Positions 1 to 9,800 are shown, numbered from the stretch's first letter. The stretch: 64,000 bases of DNA from Ruminimicrobiellum sp045223915 (GCA_045223915.1 JBGUZU010000002.1:1-64000); one strand, 5' to 3'. Numbers and translations are program-made. Notes: generated from the letters alone by a model not told the origin.

Positions 1-111
1 CCTTAAGATTTTAGGTTAGAATGAAGAAACTCAGGAATGAAGTGTATATGGATCCCGTAAGGGCATACTCGATTTCCTGAGTTTCAATATTATAGCCAAA
101 ATATTAAGGTC
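1..111. repeat. Long imperfect inverted repeat (possible structured RNA or hairpin element)
   Basis: The two ends match each other in inverted orientation. CCTTAAGATTTTAGG at the left pairs with CCAAAATATTAAGG at the right. Further in, GAAACTCAGGAA pairs perfectly with TTCCTGAGTTTC. The apex is CCC-GTAA-GGG, a GNRA-type tetraloop, flanked by GTAT/ATAC. No protein is evident. It lies just downstream of the DUF2779 gene on minus and touches the window edge, so it may extend further. It could be a terminator-like structure, a small miniature element or an unidentified RNA; the sequence does not decide. It does not match the conserved apical loop of SRP RNA. Confidence 0.55.
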
Positions 112-129
112 GCTATAATTTTTTTAAAT

Positions 130-1587
130 TTATACGTTAATAGTTTTAGACGCTTCGTATAAAAACTTGTGCATTTCAACTAATGCAAGAGTATCCTGTT
201 CGCAATATTTTAAAAGGTTTTGTTTTGTCTCTTTTACTTTTTCGTCGTCGTATAAACCCATAGCCATATATGCAAAAGCAGACAATGCAACATCCCCTTC
301 ACCTATTTCCAATTCGTTATAATTCATTTTCGGTATCATTACAGGCAAAACTTTTTTTATTGATGTTCTGCCGTGAAACCGTTTATCATAATAGTTTGTT
401 CTGAGTATTTCTTCAAAATCCACAATTCTGTCAGTTATTGCTCTTAATTGTTCGGCAAGTTCCGGATAAAGTAAAGCAAGTTTTTCTATTATTTGTTTTT
501 CTGCGGACGAATAAGTAATAATACTGCCCTGAGTTCCCAATATTTCTATAAGTTTTTTAGCAATTTGTTTTCTGCAATCTTGAGTATGATCGGCAATATA
601 TTCGAAGTGGTCGACAATATGTTCAACTTTATCGCATTTATGTATTGAATATTGTGTTAAAACCTGAGTATGCGGAGCAATATTGTTATATAACGGATAT
701 ATTGTCATAACAGATTCAAAATCCAAATAATAACACGGAAACACTATTTTTTCAAGTTCCGTTTTTAAATCGGGACTTACATATATTTTATCGTTAATAA
801 CACAATCTTTTACAACTTTCTGCATTTGTGTTAGTTCTATATCTTCAGGTAAATTTTTGATATCGTATATTTTATTTTCGCACAATTTATTAAAAACAAG
901 TTGAGAAAGTCTGGGCAAATCGAAAATGTGATATTCTATTCCTTCTCCCGTGCAGTGTTTAAACAAAGAACAATTTTTGCACGGCATTTTAAGCTTTTTC
1001 TTTTTAGGTTCATCCGCAAACAAAACATCTTTTACGGTATCCAATAAAATGGAATAATCTTCGGCTTTGGTAAATACATCGAAACTGCAATCTACTTTAT
1101 TAAAAAGTTCCTCAATTGAATTTCCCAACCTGAAATCTTTCGACAACAAATATAAAGTTGCTTTTGATATCGACGGAATTGTTTTTGATGCAATCAAACT
1201 TATATATGCGGTATCCGATATATATTTATGTTTCCACTTATTGCCCGACTTAACTTCTATTATTTCCCACAAATTGTTTTCGTTTCTGTGCAAGATATCC
1301 GCTTTTGCAACAAAACCGTTATGCTCAAAAACAGGTTCAAAAATTGTTTTTACGGTTTTATCTTTAATTAAATCTTTGGTTTGTTGTAATGCTTCTTCGA
1401 ATTTCCCCGAAACTTGTATTCCGTCGGGAAACAACATTTTAGCCATATCATGAATTTTTTTTGCTTCCATTATTAAAAAGTCGTCGGTTAAAGAATTGTC
1501 TTTCGGGATAAGCCCTCTGTACAAATGCCATGCAAACACGGGACATTCCAAAGTTTTTAAAAAAAGATTCTTGTTTATAGATTTCAT
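130..1587 (-). CDS. DUF2779 protein: Cas4-like Fe-S nuclease fused to DnaQ-like exonuclease
   Basis: This 485-residue protein has two nuclease-like halves. The N-terminal half (about 1-215) looks Cas4-like. An early Cys15 plus a C-x2-C-x5-C cluster near 202-211 gives the four-cysteine Fe-S pattern, and an acidic residue (KADILHR) followed by EVKSG fits a PD-(D/E)XK core. The C-terminal half (about 285-480) matches DUF2779, an RNase H-fold exonuclease-like domain: LDFES resembles Exo I, an IITYS block could be Exo II, and YCEQDTLALVEM resembles Exo III. It is the last gene of the phoH2-PHP-DUF2779 operon and starts 17 bases after the PHP gene. The ribosome binding site is weak. The family's cellular role is not established. 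No CRISPR array or other cas gene is nearby, so I do not call it a Cas protein. Domain recognition is by motif only. Confidence 0.8.
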   Translation of the reverse strand: MKSINKNLFLKTLECPVFAWHLYRGLIPKDNSLTDDFLIMEAKKIHDMAKMLFPDGIQVSGKFEEALQQTKDLIKDKTVKTIFEPVFEHNGFVAKADILHRNENNLWEIIEVKSGNKWKHKYISDTAYISLIASKTIPSISKATLYLLSKDFRLGNSIEELFNKVDCSFDVFTKAEDYSILLDTVKDVLFADEPKKKKLKMPCKNCSLFKHCTGEGIEYHIFDLPRLSQLVFNKLCENKIYDIKNLPEDIELTQMQKVVKDCVINDKIYVSPDLKTELEKIVFPCYYLDFESVMTIYPLYNNIAPHTQVLTQYSIHKCDKVEHIVDHFEYIADHTQDCRKQIAKKLIEILGTQGSIITYSSAEKQIIEKLALLYPELAEQLRAITDRIVDFEEILRTNYYDKRFHGRTSIKKVLPVMIPKMNYNELEIGEGDVALSAFAYMAMGLYDDEKVKETKQNLLKYCEQDTLALVEMHKFLYEASKTINV

Positions 1588-1604
1588 AACTATATGATTA
1601 ACAC

Positions 1605-2483
1605 CTACAGAAGTGTACTGTTTTTTTCTTCTATTTGTCTTTTCTTTGCTTCCAATGCTTCCAAAACGGTGTAAGGAACTTTCATTTTTCCGATCAGAGG
1701 AGTAGCATTTTTACCGTAAGCTCCGTGACAATCCGAACCGCCGGTTGCTATTAAGTTCATTTCATCCGCAATTGATAAAAATTTCTTAACTATATGTTGC
1801 GGGTGACTGCTGTGCCAAGCTTCTATTCCCATAAGTCCGTCGTTAATAAGACCTTTAAAAATATTTTTGTTGCTGTAATGTCCGTAGTAAGGATGTGCCA
1901 ATACGGGAATACCGCCTGCTCTTATAATAAGAGATATGGCATCTTTCGGAGATATATAGTGTTTCGGGACATAAGCGGGTTTATCCAACCCTAAATATTT
2001 TTGAAAAGCTTCCGATATGGAAGAAACATAATTTTTTTCAAGCATTGCTTTGGCAAAATGTAATCTGCCAATAACTTTATCGCCCACACCTGAAATCAAT
2101 CCTTCCGGATCCAACTCAATATTTAATTTCTTTAATTTTTCGAATATATCTTTTGCTCTTTGAATTCTTACCTTTTTAAATACGGAAAGCGCTTCATTAA
2201 AGGTTTTTGATTTCCAGTTTACATAATATCCCAAAATATGCATTTCGGTTTTGGTTACATTATCCAATTCGGCAGACAACTCTATACCGGAAATAACTTC
2301 CATCCCGTATTTTTTACCGGCATCAACAGCCTCTTGTACACCGTCAACAGTATCGTGATCGGTAATACTTATTGCAGAAAGTCCTACTCTCGAAGCATAT
2401 TCCACTACCTGTTCAGGTGTAAAAATTCCGTCAGAATAATTGGTGTGTATATGTAAATCAACAAAAAATTCTTTTTGAGACAT
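1605..2483 (-). CDS. PHP-domain phosphoesterase (RNase AM / YciV type)
   Basis: A metal-dependent PHP-family phosphoesterase of 292 residues. The metal-ligand motifs are all present in order: HIHTNYSDG near the start, ITDHD, GIELSAE, LAHP and GSDCHG near the end. Related proteins (E. coli YciV/RNase AM, and 3',5'-nucleoside bisphosphate phosphatases) hydrolyse nucleotide or RNA 5' ends; which substrate applies here is not visible. I chose the ATG at 2483 (MSQKEFF) instead of one 48 bases upstream. The upstream start would overlap the end of phoH2, whereas a GGAG sequence inside the last codons of phoH2 sits about 10 bases before the chosen ATG. This suggests translational coupling. Confidence 0.88.
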   Translation of the reverse strand: MSQKEFFVDLHIHTNYSDGIFTPEQVVEYASRVGLSAISITDHDTVDGVQEAVDAGKKYGMEVISGIELSAELDNVTKTEMHILGYYVNWKSKTFNEALSVFKKVRIQRAKDIFEKLKKLNIELDPEGLISGVGDKVIGRLHFAKAMLEKNYVSSISEAFQKYLGLDKPAYVPKHYISPKDAISLIIRAGGIPVLAHPYYGHYSNKNIFKGLINDGLMGIEAWHSSHPQHIVKKFLSIADEMNLIATGGSDCHGAYGKNATPLIGKMKVPYTVLEALEAKKRQIEEKNSTLL

Positions 2484-2487
2484 TTTA

Positions 2488-3798
2488 TTATAACAACTCC
2501 GATGACAATGCAGCAAGAACACTTCTTTCACTCTTAGAGAACATTAAGTGTCCGAATACCGATTGTCCTTTAAATCTGTCAACCAAATAAGTTAAACCGT
2601 TAGACGATGCATCCAAATAAGGGCTGTCTATTTGGTAAGGATCTCCGGTTAAAACTATTTTTGTTCCGTTACCTGCTCTTGAAATAATTGTTTTTACTTC
2701 ATGAGGCGTTAAATTTTGAGCATCATCTATTATTATGTATTGTTTCGGCAAAGATCTTCCTCTTATGTATGTAAGAGAATCAACTTCTATCTGCCCCGAC
2801 TCAAACAAATAATCAATTTTTTCATCCACTTTTGCATCTTCATGACCTTTATCCATTAAGAATTCAAGGTTATCGTTTATTGCACCCATCCAAGAAGAAA
2901 GTTTTTCTTCTTTTGTTCCGGGCAAGAAACCGATATCTTTACCCATAGGAATTATAGGTCTTGCGATATAAAGTCTTCTGAATTGTCTTTCTTCAACCGT
3001 TTTTTGAAGACCGGCAGCAAGTGCAAGCAAAGTTTTTCCCGCACCCGGCAAACCTATAAGTGTAACCAATGAAATATCGTCGCACAATAAAAGTTCAAAA
3101 GCAAATCTTTGTTCAATATTTAAAGGTTTTAACCCCCAAGGTTGAGAATTTATATGAAATAAAGGTTGTATAATTTTTTTATCGGCAACATATTTACCCA
3201 AAGCACTTTTTGATGTTCCGTTTTCATCTTTTAAATATACAAATTCATTTGCATAAAATTCTATATTTTTAGGAACATCAACTTTGCCGTTTTTATAAAA
3301 TTTGTCTATTTTTTCGGGTGAAACCTGAATTTCTTTCCAGCCTCTGTAAATTTCATCTATTTTAACTTTGGATTTTTCGTAATCTTGTGTTACAATATCC
3401 AAAATTTCGGCTTTTATTCTTAAGTTGATATCTTTTGTTATAAATATAACATTTTCGCCTTTTTGTTTAAGGTATAATGCTATAGACAATATTTGATGAT
3501 CTGATTTGGAAACGGTAAACTCTTCCGGAAATTCTACTTTATGTATCATTTCTATAACGAGAGTACCGCCGTTTTTTAAAGGAACACCTTTTGTTAATTT
3601 CCCTTTTGCTCTTAAATCATCCAATCTTCTGGAAATTAATCTTGCTCCTCTACCTCTTTCGTCGTTAAGTTTTTTAAAGTTATCTAATTCCTCAATTACA
3701 GTTAAAGGAATAACTACTTTATTCTCCTTAAAAGCAAACATTGAGTCAGGGTCGTGCAACAAAACATTTGTATCTAATACAAAAGACTTTATAGCCAT
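2488..3798 (-). CDS. phoH2: PhoH-family ATPase with N-terminal PIN domain (PhoH2/YlaK type)
   Basis: A two-domain protein of 436 residues. The N-terminal PIN ribonuclease domain (about 1-140) keeps its acidic residues: LDTNVLLHD, IEELDNF and TKDINLR. The C-terminal PhoH P-loop domain (about 225-430) has Walker A GLPGAGKT, the PhoH-typical PIIPMGKDIGFLPG stretch, Walker B YIIIDDAQN and the LTGDP sensor. PhoH2 proteins are described as RNA helicase/ribonuclease fusions. It is the first gene of an operon with a PHP phosphoesterase and the DUF2779 nuclease, so all three genes look like nucleic-acid processing enzymes. A good sigma-70-like promoter lies about 50 bases upstream. Confidence 0.93.
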   Translation of the reverse strand: MAIKSFVLDTNVLLHDPDSMFAFKENKVVIPLTVIEELDNFKKLNDERGRGARLISRRLDDLRAKGKLTKGVPLKNGGTLVIEMIHKVEFPEEFTVSKSDHQILSIALYLKQKGENVIFITKDINLRIKAEILDIVTQDYEKSKVKIDEIYRGWKEIQVSPEKIDKFYKNGKVDVPKNIEFYANEFVYLKDENGTSKSALGKYVADKKIIQPLFHINSQPWGLKPLNIEQRFAFELLLCDDISLVTLIGLPGAGKTLLALAAGLQKTVEERQFRRLYIARPIIPMGKDIGFLPGTKEEKLSSWMGAINDNLEFLMDKGHEDAKVDEKIDYLFESGQIEVDSLTYIRGRSLPKQYIIIDDAQNLTPHEVKTIISRAGNGTKIVLTGDPYQIDSPYLDASSNGLTYLVDRFKGQSVFGHLMFSKSERSVLAALSSELL

Positions 3799-3846
3799 TC
3801 TATCCCCCTTTATATAAACAACATTTTTTTAATATTCTTACCATAT

Positions 3847-3875
3847 ATTATAATCAATTTGTATTGAAAAATCAA
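3847..3875 (-). promoter_or_regulatory. Putative sigma-70 promoter of phoH2
   Basis: On the minus strand, TTGATT and TATAAT are separated by exactly 17 bases, 48 bases upstream of the phoH2 start codon. The -10 is consensus and the -35 matches four of six. The genome is AT-rich, so chance matches to TATAAT are common; the exact spacing and the position in a divergent intergenic region raise the likelihood. Confidence 0.6.
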
Positions 3876-3942
3876 ATAATAATTAAATGCACCATATACA
3901 GCAATATATTACCCTTTATTATTAAAAAAATTTTTTATTTTG

Positions 3943-3948
3943 TATAAT
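3943..3948 (+). promoter_or_regulatory. Putative -10 element of the thioesterase gene
   Basis: A consensus TATAAT preceded by TTG lies 27 bases before the thioesterase ATG. The -35 region is poor (TATTAA at the expected distance). The intergenic stretch 3799-3975 is otherwise very AT-rich and holds only this and the divergent phoH2 promoter. Confidence 0.4.
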
Positions 3949-3975
3949 ACCAAGAAAATTATTCGGAGCTTTGTT

Positions 3976-4713
3976 ATGGAAAAACTTATAAAAGAACATA
4001 CAATATCAAATCACGAATGTGACAGAAACGGAAGTATAAAAATAATAGGTATATTTCATTTGTTGCAGGATATGGCTGATGCTCATGCCGAAAAACTTAA
4101 TGTAGGATACACTTTTTACAAACAAAATCATTTGGCTTGGGTAGGCAGGGCTTACCACTTAAAAATATACTCTTTGCCGAAGATTTTCGATAAAGTAATT
4201 CTTGAAACATGGCCTTGCATAAGAACCGCTCTTATTGCAACAAGAGATTTCTTTATAAAAGATGTTAACGGAAATGTTTTGATTGCCGCTTCAAGCCAAT
4301 GGGCAATGATAGATACAACAAAAATGAGACCTGTAAAACTTGACAGTTTTAATCTTACTTACGATATTTTACCCGAAAGAGCCGTGGAATCCGATTTTGC
4401 AAAAATCCAATCTCCGCAACAAATAAATTCGGAAAAGCAAATACAAATAAGAGAAGACGATATTGACAGTAACGGACATGTAAACAATTGTGTTTATCCT
4501 ATGTGGGCAATGGAGACATTTACTCAACAATTTAAACAAGATCATATTTTAGATGAAATGGAAATAAATTTTAAAAAACCTGTTTTTATACAAGATAACA
4601 TTGTAACGGCAAAAGTTCAAAACAATTCAAAAACAGATTTTACGATTTCCATAGGAACACCGGAAAAAGAAGCCGCATTGGTGAAGGCAAGATTCAAGCA
4701 GAAGATTGGATGA
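3976..4713 (+). CDS. FatA-type acyl-ACP thioesterase
   Basis: A 245-residue double-hotdog acyl-ACP thioesterase that would release free fatty acids from acyl carrier protein. The N-terminal hotdog carries the HLAWVGRAYHL / ETWP region typical of the family. The C-terminal hotdog carries DSNGHVNNCVY, the Asn-His region that forms the active site in FatA/FatB and their bacterial homologues. I chose the ATG at 3976 because GGAG lies 7 bases upstream and the possible upstream TTG start falls inside the -10 element. It is the only clear plus-strand gene in the window. Its last codons and stop (K-I-G-stop) are formed by a dispersed AGATTGGA-type repeat, so the C-terminus has probably been remodelled by that repeat. 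Confidence 0.85.
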   Translation: MEKLIKEHTISNHECDRNGSIKIIGIFHLLQDMADAHAEKLNVGYTFYKQNHLAWVGRAYHLKIYSLPKIFDKVILETWPCIRTALIATRDFFIKDVNGNVLIAASSQWAMIDTTKMRPVKLDSFNLTYDILPERAVESDFAKIQSPQQINSEKQIQIREDDIDSNGHVNNCVYPMWAMETFTQQFKQDHILDEMEINFKKPVFIQDNIVTAKVQNNSKTDFTISIGTPEKEAALVKARFKQKIG

Positions 4714-4735
4714 TTGGAAGATTAGAAGATTGGAA
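4700..4735. repeat. Dispersed AGATTGGA-type intergenic repeat, copy 1
   Basis: This is an imperfect tandem array of an 8-9 base unit (AGAAGATTGGATGATTGGAA and onward). Near-identical arrays, in either orientation, occur at 6847-6882, 30720-30755 and 34222-34256, always at the end of a gene or between genes. Here it overlaps the thioesterase stop codon and sits between two convergent genes. Confidence 0.7.
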
Positions 4736-4749
4736 GTTTTTTGAAAAAA

Positions 4750-5250
4750 TTATTTAATAATTTTTTCAAAAACATAGTCGTCCATAACAAAACCGTTACC
4801 GATATCGGCAACTTGTTTTCTTATCACAACAAAACCTTTATGTTTATAAACTTCTATTGCATGATTATTGTTTTTGTTTACCGTCAACCAAACGGATTTT
4901 AAGTTTTTTCCCTTTGCTAAGTTTTCGATAAATTCAAAAGTTTTCGAGGAAACACCTTTTCCCCTGTATTCTTTTAAAATATAAAGTTTGCTCAAGAACA
5001 ATTTTCCGGATTCTTCATGAAGTCCCGTATATCCGGCAACATTACTATCTGCTTTTATTAAAAAATAAAGATAATTATTTTTATTTATAACTTCAAACAA
5101 AGGATTAAATGATTGAAATTTTTCTATCATATAATCTATTTGAGACTTTGATACAATTCCTTTATATGCTTCGTGCCAAACGACATTTGCCGTATCCGCC
5201 AGAACTTTTATTTGTTTTTCCGTAACTGCTTGTTCAAAAGTTATATTCAT
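4750..5250 (-). CDS. GNAT-family N-acetyltransferase
   Basis: A single-domain GNAT acetyltransferase of 166 residues. The acetyl-CoA binding motif A is visible as LYILKEYRGKGVSSKTFEF, with the usual R-G-x-G core, followed by NNHAIEVYKHKGF (motif B). The acceptor substrate cannot be told from sequence. The gene follows cstA by 10 bases with an AAGGA ribosome binding site, so the two are probably cotranscribed. Confidence 0.88.
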   Translation of the reverse strand: MNITFEQAVTEKQIKVLADTANVVWHEAYKGIVSKSQIDYMIEKFQSFNPLFEVINKNNYLYFLIKADSNVAGYTGLHEESGKLFLSKLYILKEYRGKGVSSKTFEFIENLAKGKNLKSVWLTVNKNNNHAIEVYKHKGFVVIRKQVADIGNGFVMDDYVFEKIIK

Positions 5251-5260
5251 TCCATTTTCC

Positions 5261-6688
5261 TTATTTTACAAGTTTCTTTGACAGCCAAAAGATACTTATT
5301 CCGACAAGTATCAATGCAATTATGCTCGATAAAGTATAACTCAAGTTAAAACCGATTTTTGCATTTAATATAAACAGCATATCTATATAAACAAAAAGTA
5401 AGCCCGGTAACAATGTAATAAAATAATTCTTTTTATTTTTATACAAATATATCGTTGCATAGAAAAATGTCGGTAAAACTATCAACTGATTAACAAACAT
5501 AAAGTATCTCCAAACAAGAGCAAATCCGTCGGGTTGAGATTTTACCAAATAGAGTAAAAGCATAACCGCACAAAATACGGGAATATTTATTAAAAATCGT
5601 CCGGTAACTTTCGTTTGTTTTATTTTAAATGCATCCGATAATGTTAACCTTAAAGCTCTTAAAGAAGTATCTCCTGTTGTTATAGGCAATACAACTATTG
5701 CAATTATAACTATAAAAGCCAAATACGAAGGAACAAAATGTTCCGTAATAATTTGTATTGCGGGAATTTGACCTATAAATTTTTCGGGAACAATATGTAA
5801 GTTATAAACTGTCATTGATGCTGCAGCCCAAACCATAGCAATAAAAGATTCTACACACATCATTGCATAAAAAACTTTTCTTCCCTCTTTTTCGTGCTTA
5901 ACCGTTCTTGCAATTATTGTCGATTGTGTGGAATGAAAACCTGATAACAGTCCGCAAGATATCGTCATAAAAAATATAGGTACCAAATAAAGTTTTTTGG
6001 GATGCATATTAAGATGAGTAAAATCTATTTCCTGTAAATTTACACCTTTTATAAAAAAGCCGACAACAACAAGAAGTGTTCCGATAATTAAAATAAGTCC
6101 GAGTATAGGATAGAGATTTCCTATAATTTTATCTATTGAAAACATTGTTGAAAGCATATAATAAACTATTATCGCACCGTAAATATATAAAATGGTATTG
6201 TTACTTAAAGAAAAATTAGAAACATGAAAAAACTTTGAAGCAATTAAATCTCCGGAAGTATAAACAAAAACCACCGCTACAAGGAGCATCATTATCGCAA
6301 TTATTCCGAAAAATATGTAATACCAGCTTTTTCCCAAATATTTTTGTATTAATCCTGTTACCTGCATTCCGTTATTTCTCATCGATATCATACCTGCGGC
6401 ATAATCGTGAACCGCCCCCATAAGAATACAACCGAGCGGAATTAAAAGAAATGCTATAGGCCCGAACAAAATTCCTTGTATAACACCTATAATCGGTCCC
6501 ATACCGGCAATACTTAACAATTGTATCATTTGGTTTCTTTTTGTGCTTAACGGAACAAAATCCACACCGTCGTTTATTGCATAAGCCGGTGTTGGTCTGT
6601 CATCCGGTTCAAACTGTTTTTCAACATATTTCGAATATGTAAAATATCCTGCAAACAAAATTAAAAGTCCGACTAAAAAAGTAATCAT
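5261..6688 (-). CDS. cstA: CstA-family peptide/pyruvate transporter
   Basis: A polytopic inner-membrane protein of 475 residues of the carbon starvation CstA family, whose members transport peptides or pyruvate. Family marks include TPAYAINDGVDFVP, the AGMGPIIGVIQG loop, HDYAAGM and SGFHSTQSTIIART. It is much shorter than E. coli CstA (about 700 residues) and matches the short form found in many anaerobes. The ATG at 6688 is preferred over an in-frame TTG four codons earlier, because GGAG ends 6 bases before it. It is followed by a GNAT gene in the same direction. Confidence 0.92.
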   Translation of the reverse strand: MITFLVGLLILFAGYFTYSKYVEKQFEPDDRPTPAYAINDGVDFVPLSTKRNQMIQLLSIAGMGPIIGVIQGILFGPIAFLLIPLGCILMGAVHDYAAGMISMRNNGMQVTGLIQKYLGKSWYYIFFGIIAIMMLLVAVVFVYTSGDLIASKFFHVSNFSLSNNTILYIYGAIIVYYMLSTMFSIDKIIGNLYPILGLILIIGTLLVVVGFFIKGVNLQEIDFTHLNMHPKKLYLVPIFFMTISCGLLSGFHSTQSTIIARTVKHEKEGRKVFYAMMCVESFIAMVWAAASMTVYNLHIVPEKFIGQIPAIQIITEHFVPSYLAFIVIIAIVVLPITTGDTSLRALRLTLSDAFKIKQTKVTGRFLINIPVFCAVMLLLYLVKSQPDGFALVWRYFMFVNQLIVLPTFFYATIYLYKNKKNYFITLLPGLLFVYIDMLFILNAKIGFNLSYTLSSIIALILVGISIFWLSKKLVK

Positions 6689-6758
6689 TTCATACTCCAA
6701 ATAAAAAAGCTTACAGCTTATAGCTTAAAGCTTACAGTTTAACGACTGTTTTAACTAA

Positions 6759-6785
6759 GAGATCCCGCATCGAGTGCGGGATGAC
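6759..6785. repeat. Dispersed palindrome (GAGATCCCGCAT family), copy 1
   Basis: A 27-base element with stem ATCCCGCA/TGCGGGAT and a short loop CGAG. Copies occur at 52620-52646 and 56557-56583. Upstream (about 6706-6741) is a run of imperfect short repeats, AGCTTACAGCTTATAGCTTA and so on. This element, a terminator and the AGATTGGA-type repeat together fill the 196-base gap between the giant gene and cstA. Confidence 0.75.
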
Positions 6786-6802
6786 GCAACGATAAAATAA
6801 TT

Positions 6803-6842
6803 ATACAAAAAAAACAGGTAAAAGAATCATTTTACCTGTTTT
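6803..6842 (-). terminator. Rho-independent terminator of the giant gene
   Basis: On minus, a perfect 13-base stem AAAACAGGTAAAA/TTTTACCTGTTTT with a 6-base loop is followed by an unbroken T run. It lies about 40 bases after the stop codon of the giant gene and before cstA. Confidence 0.85.
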
Positions 6843-6846
6843 ATGT

Positions 6847-6882
6847 CCAATCTTCCAATCTTCCAATCTTCTAATCTTCTGC
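6847..6882. repeat. Dispersed AGATTGGA-type intergenic repeat, copy 2
   Basis: Imperfect tandem copies of CCAATCTT/CTAATCTT, the reverse complement of the array at 4700-4735. The array abuts the stop codon of the giant gene, mirroring the position of copy 1 at the thioesterase stop. Confidence 0.7.
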
Positions 6883-6884
6883 CG

Positions 6885-9800
6885 TTATGCGGCGGCTAAC
6901 ATTGCTCTGCAACCTGTAATAAGATCATCTTTTTTCTCTAAAGAAACTTGTCTGTTCTTATAATCATCACCATATACCAAAATTATTTCTATTATTGTAT
7001 TTATTGCCACATCTCTTCTTGCACCGGATTCGGAATCAACAATTTTTCTTTCCGACATTATCTTACCTATAATATCTTTTCCGTTCATTTCTCTTTCTTG
7101 TGTATCCTCTTTGGATTTATACATAAGATTTACTTCTTTTTTATCGTTATTATCAAGTTGTAACATCAACATATGTCCCAATAATTTTTCTAAGTTTTTA
7201 TCTGTTAATCCAAACTCTTTGTTTTGTTGAGATAATGCTGTCTTCGCTAATATTCTTTCTTTTATTATTTCCGTAAGATATCCCTCTTTCAATTTTTCGC
7301 TTCTGCGAATAGTATCCAATATTATTCCTATTTCACTGTTTTCATTTATATTCAAAAGAAGATTATTCAAACTCACCTGTATATCTTCTTTGGAATATTC
7401 CTGCAACGGTTTCGATAATTCCAATGCAGGTATTTTATTGTAATCTATGTTGTATATTATTCTTTCCATATCCGTTGTAGTAAGCTCTCCCCATCTCAAA
7501 TTCATTTTAATTTTACCTAAGAATAAAGCTGCAAATTCTCTTTGAACGGTTTTTATATTTCTTTGTTTAACAAAATGCTCTATTAAAATATCCACACCAA
7601 TCATTATAGGCTTATCGGAAGTTATTATCTCTTTTTCTATACTGTCGGGTTCCGTTAAAATTTCTTTTATTTCCACTTCATCGCCAACACCGTAATCTTT
7701 TATTTTTATACCGTCTTTATCTCTTATTATTTCTCCGGATATTCCCATTGCTTCATAATCAGGCATATCTTCTTTTGATTTATCTATTTTATCCAAATAG
7801 ATTTCTATACCGTTCTGTCTTAAATCGGATATAAATTCTTCGCTTAAATTTAATTTCTTGAATTGTGCTTCCGTTATAACTTTTCTCATTCTTCCTTTTT
7901 CTATCGCTGTTTTCAATTTATCCAAATCCGTTTCACCCATGCTTTCCAAACCGATTATCGTCTTTTGTCCGAACATTATTCCCATTGCTCTGTTTATTTC
8001 CAAACATGACAACATAAAATCTTTTTCTTCCCGTTCGTTTTTCCCGTACAATTCCATGGCACCTATTTCCAACACACCTTCATTCATACCTATTCCTTGT
8101 CCGTTTCTTACTATTATTCCGTCGGTTTCTATTTCTCCGGATAAGGAGAGTATTGATCTTATTTCTTCTTTTAATTGTTCACTTTCGTGTATTGCATTAA
8201 CTACTTTTAGTCTTGAAATACCTTTTGCTCCGTATACTAAAGTTCTGCCAACCTTTATTTTGTATATACTTGCATCTTCCGCTTTTATACCGGTATTTAT
8301 CAATTCATACTTATCTTGTAATTGTTCTATATCTTCCGAGATATAAATATTTATTAAGTTTGATTCTTCCGATTGTTGCTCTGCAGTTTCCAAAATATCC
8401 ATTAATTGTTCTATTTCTGTTGATTTAACATTTTTATAATTTACGGCTACATGTTGTGCAATCGCCGATTTTGTCCTGATAAGAACACTTACAATCTTAT
8501 CCATCTTCAAGAGAGATACAAAGTTAAACAAAGAACTGTCAAATATACCTCTGACTAACTTAACCATAGCAGACTTGGATATTTTTAATTTTTGAGGATC
8601 CGGCAATGCATCGTCCGTAAATTCAGGATCGAGATCCGAATACAAAATAATTTTATCGGGATCAATATTATATTGTTCCATTAAAACATTTTTATGCTTT
8701 TGACTTACAACTATAAAATAATCGGAACCGGCATGTTTTTTAGAAAATTCTTCCGAACGGAATCTTTCTATAAGTTCCGGTTCTACATCAAAATCTTCAA
8801 GTATTTTTTCATAATCTTGCCCTAAAGCAAGAGATGCATCGGTGTTCTTTTCTGATAAAGGTAACAATCCTGCGGATACTACCGAAATATTATCCACACC
8901 TAATTTAGACAATCTGTCTTCAAACAACAAATGAGAAACAGCACTTCTGTTTATATTTGCCGTACATATAAAGCACACTTGTCTTCTGTTATTTTCTTCA
9001 ATATCCGTTCTTAATCGCGATACGGCATCAGTATTTTCGGTACGATCCTGTTTCTTAGAATATTCCAAACGTGTTAAAACTTCCGCTGTTTTAACCATTC
9101 CGTCAAAAGACAACGAGAATGTATTTTTGAAAAACTTTACAAGGCCTTTACTTTCCAATTTTGTAATTAAATTATCTTTTACCATCATAAAACGGTTAGG
9201 ATTTGAAAGCAATCTCTTCATTGTAGAAAAGAATCTCATTTCATCTTCAAGAGAACCGTTATCATTGAAATACCGATTAAAAGTCTCTTGGTTTTGTATA
9301 TTCAAACAATCGTATGTTCCGAAAACGAATACAATTTTGTCCCAAAGTTCGGGATGTTGCTGTATATATTCAAGTTCTTCTCTTGTTTTAAACGAAAAAT
9401 CGTGTGAAAATAAGTTTTTCGGTAAGAAGAATACTATTTTCTTATTATAATCCATACATAATCTTCTTACGTTGTCCATATACTCTTCGGTCGTCTTTGC
9501 GGAATATTCTTTTCCGTAAAAATATTCGTAACCTCTTTCCCAGGAAATCAAATCATTTCTTTCACAAATACCGCGGACTAAATTTACTTTTCTTTTTGAT
9601 CCGTCAAAAACGGGAACATAACTCAATCCCAATGCAAATCCGAAACTGTCTTCAACATATCTGTTTTCTCTTTCATAATAATCTTTGTGCATAAAGAACG
9701 TATATCCGCTTGTTCTTGATCTATACTTTTCAATACCTTCGTTATTTCTAAAATCTTTTCTTTTTAATTTTCCGAGATATTTAACAAGATCGTAAATTGA

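Noticed and set aside
130..1587. Calling the Cas4-like gene part of a CRISPR system
   Set aside because: No array or other cas gene is in the window and the second domain is DUF2779, a stand-alone family.
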